In this document: in pieces, positions 18,849-22,915 of the stretch | Layout of the letters: the number at the start of each line of letters is the position of its first letter | How positions within the stretch are numbered: position 1 is the first letter of the stretch | Source: a virus | Virus record (IMG/VR): IMGVR_UViG_3300030333_004565 | Span: 1-22,915 of that record | Direction: 5' to 3' (one strand) | DNA length: 22,915 nucleotides | The notes under the pieces: model-generated | The model's database searches: none | What the model saw: only the letters and a program-made list of their open reading frames with translations | What the model was told of the DNA's origin: nothing | Position numbers and translations under genes: made by a program

Positions 18849-21283
18849 TGGCAAATGGTGATAGACCCCCGGTTTCGTTGATAGACCGAGGTGCAACGGG
18901 ACTAAACGACGAAGACCTAGAAGCCGTTGAAGTTGAGTCGATTGTAAATAATTTAGAATCTGAAGCTTTGCCTGAAGGCATTGAGATCATTACGGAAGAC
19001 GATGGTGGCGTAACGTTGGACTTTGACCCGATGGTCAATCGGGAAAGAGAGGACGACTTTTACGCTAACTTGGCTGAATTCATGGATGATCGTGAATTAG
19101 GCAGCGTAGCCAACGACCTTATGGAACAATATCAGGCTAATAAGTCTTCTCGCCATGACTGGGAAGAGGCTTATTCCAAGGGTTTAGAGCTTTTAGGTTT
19201 TAGTTACGAAGAAAGAACACAGCCTTTTCGCGGAGCTACCGGGGTAACACACCCTCTTTTAGCTGAAGCAGCGGTTCAATTCCAAGCCCAAGCTTTCAAC
19301 GAGCTACTGCCTGCAGACGGCCCTGTTAGAACTACGGTTATGGGAAGTCAAACCCACGCAAAAGAAGAGCAGGCGCAACGGGTTCGGGACTTTATGAACT
19401 ACTACATCACTAATGTGATGGAGGAATACACGCCAGAATTCGATCAAATGCTGTTTTATTTACCTTTGGCGGGTTCTACTTTCAAAAAAGTGTACTTTGA
19501 TGATGCTTTAGGGCGTCCAGTAAGCAAATTTGTGCCTGCTGAAAACTTGGTTGTGCCGTATGACGCCAATGATCTGGAAACCTGCCCAAATATTACCAAC
19601 GTTGTGCGTATGTCACTCAATGATTTGCGAAAACAACAGGTAGCAGGGTTCTATCGGGACATACCGGTGCTTCCTTCACAGGCTCATTCAGACAGTTTGA
19701 CCGATGAAGAGGACTATTTAAGCGGGATTCAGCCGTCAAACATTGAATATGACTGCACTTTACTGGAATGTCATGTCGATTTAGACCTTCCGGGGTACGA
19801 AGACAAGGACGAAAACGATGAAGAGACCGGAATTAAGGTCCCCTACATTGTAACAATCAGTGAAGATAACGGTCAGGTGCTGTCTATCCGCCGTAATTAC
19901 GGTGAAGATGACCCGTTAAAGGCTAAAACGCAGTATTTTGTCCACTATAAGTTCCTTCCGGGCTTCGGATTTTATGGAATGGGCTTAATTCACACCATTG
20001 GTGGCCTTTCTAGGACTGCAACTGCTGCATTAAGGCAATTAATTGATGCTGGAACCCTTTCTAACCTTCCAGCGGGCTTCAAAGCCCGTGGTTTGCGTAT
20101 TAGAGACGATGATGACCCTCTACAGCCCGGAGAATTCAGGGACGTAGACGCCCCCGGAGGAGCTATCAGGGACAGTTTACTGCCTTTACCCTTCAAAGGG
20201 CCGGATAGCACGTTATTTCAGCTTTTAGGCTTCGTTGTAGACGCTGGAAGACGTTTTGCCACTATAACTGACATGAAAGTGGGTGATGGCAACCAGCAGG
20301 CTGCTGTCGGTACTACTTTAGCTATGCTTGAACAGGGAACTCGCGTAATGAGTGCGGTTCATAAGCGTATGCATTACGCCATGAGGGTGGAATTTAAGAT
20401 TTTAGCCCGGGTAATGGCCGAAAGCCTGCCTCCTGTATACCCTTATTCGGTTGCGGGAGCAGATCAACAGGTAAAAGCGCAGGACTTTGATGATCGCGTA
20501 GACGTTTTACCTGTATCCAATCCTAACATTTTCTCTCAAAGCCAACGTATTACACTGGCTCAAACAGAACTCCAGCTTGCTATGCAGGCCCCCGAGCTGC
20601 ACAACATGCCAGAAGTTTACCGTCGTGTGTACGATGCGATGGGGGTACGGGATATTGATAAGATCCTGATTTCGGAAACGCCAGACGATATCCTTCCAAA
20701 AGATCCTTCCATGGAAAACATGGATGTCTTGGAGAATGGCGCACTTCGAGCTTTCAAAGGACAAAATCATCAAGCGCATATGATGACTCACCTGTTGTTT
20801 ATGACAGGGGGTGTAGCCGCGCAAAACCCGCAGATTCAATTGAAACTAACCAAGCATCTGACAGAACATGTGCGGTTGCAGGCGGAGGAGCAGGCGGAGC
20901 AAATGTATGCACAGCAAAACCCCAACGCTGGTCAACAGGATTTGTCTCAAGATTTGCAGTTCCAAGCACTGGTTGCCCAGATGGAAGCACAAGGAACGCA
21001 GCAGTTGCGTGACATGGGAATGCAGGTAGCTGGCGCACAACAGGGCGAACAGCAACAACCTGATCCGTTAATCGCTTTGAAACAACAAGAGCTTCAGATC
21101 AAGCAAGCACAGGTCCAAGGCGATCTTCAAAAGGATCAAGCAGAGCTTGCTATGGATCAACAGCGTATGCAGAATAAAGCTTCTGAGTTCCAGCAGCGGT
21201 TGGCTAGTCAGGAACGCATGACTGATGCCAAGATTGATGCGGCACGGGAAAGAGAAATTTTACGACAAAGAGGTAAGCAATGA
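18848..21283 (+). CDS. Portal protein
   Basis: 811 aa. The core (about 120-620) has features of the large P22-type phage portals, including H-P-L-L-A-E-A-A-V-Q-F near the start of the core and the block around 488-510 with G-T-T-L-A-M-L-E-Q-G-T then H-K-R-M-H, which is typical of this portal family. The C-terminus (about 680-811) is Gln-rich and coiled-coil-forming, consistent with an extended barrel. Portals form the dodecameric ring through which DNA is packaged and ejected. The start overlaps the stop of the 1360-aa gene (TAATG). The N-terminal ~70 residues are acidic. Confidence 0.88.
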   Translation: MANGDRPPVSLIDRGATGLNDEDLEAVEVESIVNNLESEALPEGIEIITEDDGGVTLDFDPMVNREREDDFYANLAEFMDDRELGSVANDLMEQYQANKSSRHDWEEAYSKGLELLGFSYEERTQPFRGATGVTHPLLAEAAVQFQAQAFNELLPADGPVRTTVMGSQTHAKEEQAQRVRDFMNYYITNVMEEYTPEFDQMLFYLPLAGSTFKKVYFDDALGRPVSKFVPAENLVVPYDANDLETCPNITNVVRMSLNDLRKQQVAGFYRDIPVLPSQAHSDSLTDEEDYLSGIQPSNIEYDCTLLECHVDLDLPGYEDKDENDEETGIKVPYIVTISEDNGQVLSIRRNYGEDDPLKAKTQYFVHYKFLPGFGFYGMGLIHTIGGLSRTATAALRQLIDAGTLSNLPAGFKARGLRIRDDDDPLQPGEFRDVDAPGGAIRDSLLPLPFKGPDSTLFQLLGFVVDAGRRFATITDMKVGDGNQQAAVGTTLAMLEQGTRVMSAVHKRMHYAMRVEFKILARVMAESLPPVYPYSVAGADQQVKAQDFDDRVDVLPVSNPNIFSQSQRITLAQTELQLAMQAPELHNMPEVYRRVYDAMGVRDIDKILISETPDDILPKDPSMENMDVLENGALRAFKGQNHQAHMMTHLLFMTGGVAAQNPQIQLKLTKHLTEHVRLQAEEQAEQMYAQQNPNAGQQDLSQDLQFQALVAQMEAQGTQQLRDMGMQVAGAQQGEQQQPDPLIALKQQELQIKQAQVQGDLQKDQAELAMDQQRMQNKASEFQQRLASQERMTDAKIDAAREREILRQRGKQ

Positions 21284-21483
21284 GCGCAGTTAAAATACAC
21301 GGGGCACCAATAAAGGAACCACCTAAACCTGTAGCTAAAGCTATTATACAGGGGCAAGGCAGTATTCCTTATCCTACGCCTAAAGAAGAAAAAACCCCTA
21401 ACGTTAGCGAAGGCAAGATTTTTCGTGGTAAAAAACGAGGAATGGGTGCGGCAGAAAGAGGTAGTCGCTACATAAGCTGCTAA
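21280..21483 (+). CDS. Hypothetical 67-aa basic protein
   Basis: Starts in an ATGA overlap with the portal stop. A proline-rich N-terminus (K-I-H-G-A-P-I-K-E-P-P-K-P) is followed by a C-terminus of the form R-G-K-K-R-G-M-G-A-A-E-R-G-S-R-Y, a tail motif I have seen in short proteins beside portal genes in marine phage contigs. Role unknown; the basic tail suggests DNA or virion binding. Confidence 0.8.
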   Translation: MSAVKIHGAPIKEPPKPVAKAIIQGQGSIPYPTPKEEKTPNVSEGKIFRGKKRGMGAAERGSRYISC

Positions 21484-21512
21484 TGTTTAACCTCTAGCAT
21501 CGAATCAAATGA

Positions 21513-21740
21513 ATGAAAGGCACAATACTAGCTTTCATGTTGATTACGGTTATAGAGGGCAATGTAGCGCAGGGTTCAGATCAAATGTTGTTTCGGGACA
21601 TACATCGTTGCCAACAGTTCGCTTACTGGATAGAGCATAATTGCCGAGATGTTCGTTGTAGAGGCGGCATCAAGCAACACAACATAACAGCCTATTGTAA
21701 ACCCGTTATGGCTTCCTCTAACCAAAAATTTTGGGATTAA
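21513..21740 (+). CDS. Hypothetical secreted 75-aa protein
   Basis: The N-terminus (M-K-G-T-I-L-A-F-M-L-I-T-V-I-E-G-N-V-A) looks like a signal peptide with possible cleavage after N-V-A-Q-G. The mature part has four cysteines (R-C-Q, H-N-C, R-C-R, Y-C), which could form disulfides in the periplasm. No ribosome-binding site is strong. Export to the periplasm is inferred; the precise job is unknown. Confidence 0.7.
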   Translation: MKGTILAFMLITVIEGNVAQGSDQMLFRDIHRCQQFAYWIEHNCRDVRCRGGIKQHNITAYCKPVMASSNQKFWD

Positions 21741-21742
21741 AC

Positions 21743-21850
21743 ATGAGCGTATACAGTGGTTTATTTTACATTCACGAAGAAAAACGGTTTGCTCGATGGG
21801 AAGAGTACATCGAGTTTTATCGTCAACAACGGTTAAAAGATAATGGCTAA
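21743..21850 (+). CDS. Hypothetical 35-aa protein
   Basis: A small ORF starting 2 bases after the previous stop and overlapping the next start by 8 bases. The product is rich in aromatic and charged residues (Y-S-G-L-F-Y-I-H-E-E-K-R-F-A-R-W-E-E-Y-I-E-F-Y) and looks like one amphipathic helix. Its evidence is position and tight packing only. Confidence 0.45.
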   Translation: MSVYSGLFYIHEEKRFARWEEYIEFYRQQRLKDNG

Positions 21851-22163
21851 AAAGTTACAACACGATTCAGTGTGGGCTAAATATGACATCGACAACGATG
21901 GCACCGTTAGTGATGAAGAGCTTGAACGCGCCACTCAAATGCTTGAGCTTGATTTACGAGAAGAAAAGCAAGACTCTCAGCGTCGAATAGCTTGGGTCGC
22001 TATGTCTTCCATGGTTTTGTATTCACTATTGCCCCTACTACCGTTCGTTCCAGAAGCTCGTTTATCAACTTTGTCCTCGCTGAGTGATATGTTGTTCCTT
22101 AGTCAGGCTTCCATTATAGGTTTGTATTTCGGGGCTACAGCCTATATGTCTCGTAAACCTTAA
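21843..22163 (+). CDS. EF-hand protein with two membrane segments
   Basis: 106 aa. A canonical EF-hand loop D15-I-D17-N-D19-G-T21-V-S23-D-E-E26 (all liganding positions filled) followed by a charged helix, then hydrophobic segments at about 49-69 and 80-102 separated by a short loop. The calcium-binding head would be soluble and the rest membrane-anchored. The two-segment size and its position downstream of the portal, near other membrane and secreted proteins, resemble holin-like or envelope-acting phage proteins, but lysis function is not shown. Calcium could act as a signal in seawater; that is speculation. Confidence 0.85.
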   Translation: MAKKLQHDSVWAKYDIDNDGTVSDEELERATQMLELDLREEKQDSQRRIAWVAMSSMVLYSLLPLLPFVPEARLSTLSSLSDMLFLSQASIIGLYFGATAYMSRKP

Positions 22164-22172
22164 AGGTTTACC

Positions 22173-22637
22173 ATGATAATTGAATCAGTGGCAGCGGCAG
22201 GGGCAATCCTGTCTACAATATCCACCGCCATAAATAAACTAAATGAAGTCGGAGATGGGGCTGCGAAAGCAGTTGAACTCATGCAAGGGTTTTCTGACGC
22301 TCTTGATGCTTTTGAGCGTGAGAAGAAAGACTCGGTTATTAACAACCTTAGCTCACAGGAGCTTTTAAAATTGGAATCAATTAAACATAGAAGAGATCAA
22401 TGGGAAAAGTCGCTTCACGATATGTTGGTAATTCATGATCCAGCCTTGTTACAACGATGGGAAGATGCTAAGGCAAGGCAGAAGGCTAACCACAAACGAC
22501 AGATGGAAGCTATCAAAGCTAGGGCTGCTGCTAGAAAGAAGATGATTAGGCAGATATGGTTAATAATGGGGGTAACCGCTATAGGGTTACTTTGTGCATT
22601 TATACTTATTGGAGGGATCATACTGATTTTTAAGTGA
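22173..22637 (+). CDS. Hypothetical 154-aa protein with C-terminal membrane segment
   Basis: The N-terminal ~20 residues are hydrophobic (I-I-E-S-V-A-A-A-G-A-I-L-S-T-I), followed by a long helical, charged middle (residues ~60-125) with a Lys/Arg-rich end, and a strongly hydrophobic C-terminus (about 130-152) typical of a transmembrane helix. This may be a tail-anchored envelope protein. It could belong to the lysis module with the EF-hand protein, but no endolysin or spanin motif is seen. The next ATG overlaps its stop. Confidence 0.75.
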   Translation: MIIESVAAAGAILSTISTAINKLNEVGDGAAKAVELMQGFSDALDAFEREKKDSVINNLSSQELLKLESIKHRRDQWEKSLHDMLVIHDPALLQRWEDAKARQKANHKRQMEAIKARAAARKKMIRQIWLIMGVTAIGLLCAFILIGGIILIFK

Positions 22638-22843
22638 TGGATATAGGAGCAACAAGTCCGGTAAATGACATTTCTTGGCGACAAGCAGCCGAAATACGTT
22701 ATCAAAAACTTATGGAGTCTACGAATCGTGAAGAACGGAGACAAAGAATAGAACAGCTTAATACTACGTTATACATAGCAAAGAATGGTAAAGTAGAGAT
22801 GCAACGCACTAGAGCGTCAAACAACATTAACTTCTTGGTGTAA
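22637..22843 (+). CDS. Hypothetical 68-aa protein
   Basis: ATG 22637 overlaps the preceding stop (TGATG); an in-frame GTG at 22634 is an alternative. The product is helical and charged (W-R-Q-A-A-E-I-R-Y-Q-K-L, N-R-E-E-R-R-Q-R-I-E-Q-L) with a more strand-like C-terminus. No motif recognised. Confidence 0.7.
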   Translation: MDIGATSPVNDISWRQAAEIRYQKLMESTNREERRQRIEQLNTTLYIAKNGKVEMQRTRASNNINFLV

Positions 22844-22845
22844 CT

Positions 22846-22915
22846 ATGGGGTTTAAACTAAGTGTTGGTTTAGGTATCGCCCTTGTTCTTCTAGCAGGGT
22901 CTTTCAAAATGTATT
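22846..22915 (+). CDS. 3'-truncated protein with N-terminal membrane segment
   Basis: ATG 22846 is followed by S-V-G-L-G-I-A-L-V-L-L-A-G-S-F, a probable transmembrane or signal segment; the gene runs off the window after about 23 codons. An inner-membrane lysis or envelope protein is possible but not shown. Confidence 0.55.
   Translation, partial: MGFKLSVGLGIALVLLAGSFKMY

Noticed and set aside
18468-18896. Minus-strand 142-aa open frame across the 1360-aa gene and portal junction
   Set aside because: Antisense to two real genes joined by a TAATG overlap; Thr/His/Ser-rich shadow composition.

Overview
The window is part of the genome of a tailed double-stranded DNA bacteriophage (Caudoviricetes). 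The evidence is a family A DNA polymerase, a DUF3310 protein, small and large terminase subunits and a portal protein, packed with many tiny ORFs that overlap by 1-14 bases. Gene content and protein style (EF-hand membrane protein, GP88 and DUF932 proteins, very small W/H-rich ORFs, leucine at the PolA-762 position) resemble uncultured marine phages of Gram-negative hosts. That habitat is an inference. I saw no integrase, tRNA, rRNA, insertion sequence or CRISPR array.

Layout. (1) 1-2074, plus strand: the end of a DUF3310 gene, then DNA polymerase I. (2) 2087-2757: a promoter, an apparently leaderless ribbon-helix-helix regulator gene, a strong terminator, then two tandem copies of a folded RNA element directly upstream of a small SutA-like gene. 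(3) 2763-6830, minus strand: a tightly coupled run of small acidic ORFs read from a TTGACA-type promoter near 6888, ending, after an internal terminator, with a 476-aa protein of unknown function and a 44-aa ORF. (4) 6831-7135: a divergent control region. (5) 7136-11896, plus strand: a series of one- or two-gene cassettes. Most carry an 11-base leader box (AACTAGCGAGG or a close variant) 6-9 bases before the start codon, and six intrinsic terminators separate most of the units. Several also have a palindrome of the TATGCGATATCCCATA type upstream. Products include a possible metal-binding protein, a GP88-family protein and a DUF932 protein. (6) 11849-12379: a 531-bp GC-rich non-coding stretch with GGACCGT tandem repeats and GATCGCG repeats, ending in an extended -10 promoter. 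(7) 12380-22915, plus strand: the late operon, with small terminase, a PD-(D/E)XK nuclease, large terminase, a 1360-aa virion-associated candidate, portal, and small proteins with an EF-hand, a signal peptide or membrane segments.

How it may work together. Polymerase and DUF3310 belong to DNA metabolism. The minus operon and the plus cassettes are probably early or middle genes, controlled by the divergent region, the palindromes and the shared leader box. The late operon packages DNA and begins the virion and perhaps the lysis or envelope module. The most promising undescribed elements are the tandem RNA at 2424-2552, the coordinated leader-box and palindrome system across the cassettes, and the ADP-ribosyltransferase-like domain in the 1360-aa late protein. 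All functional statements rest on reading motifs by eye. No searches or folding calculations were run.
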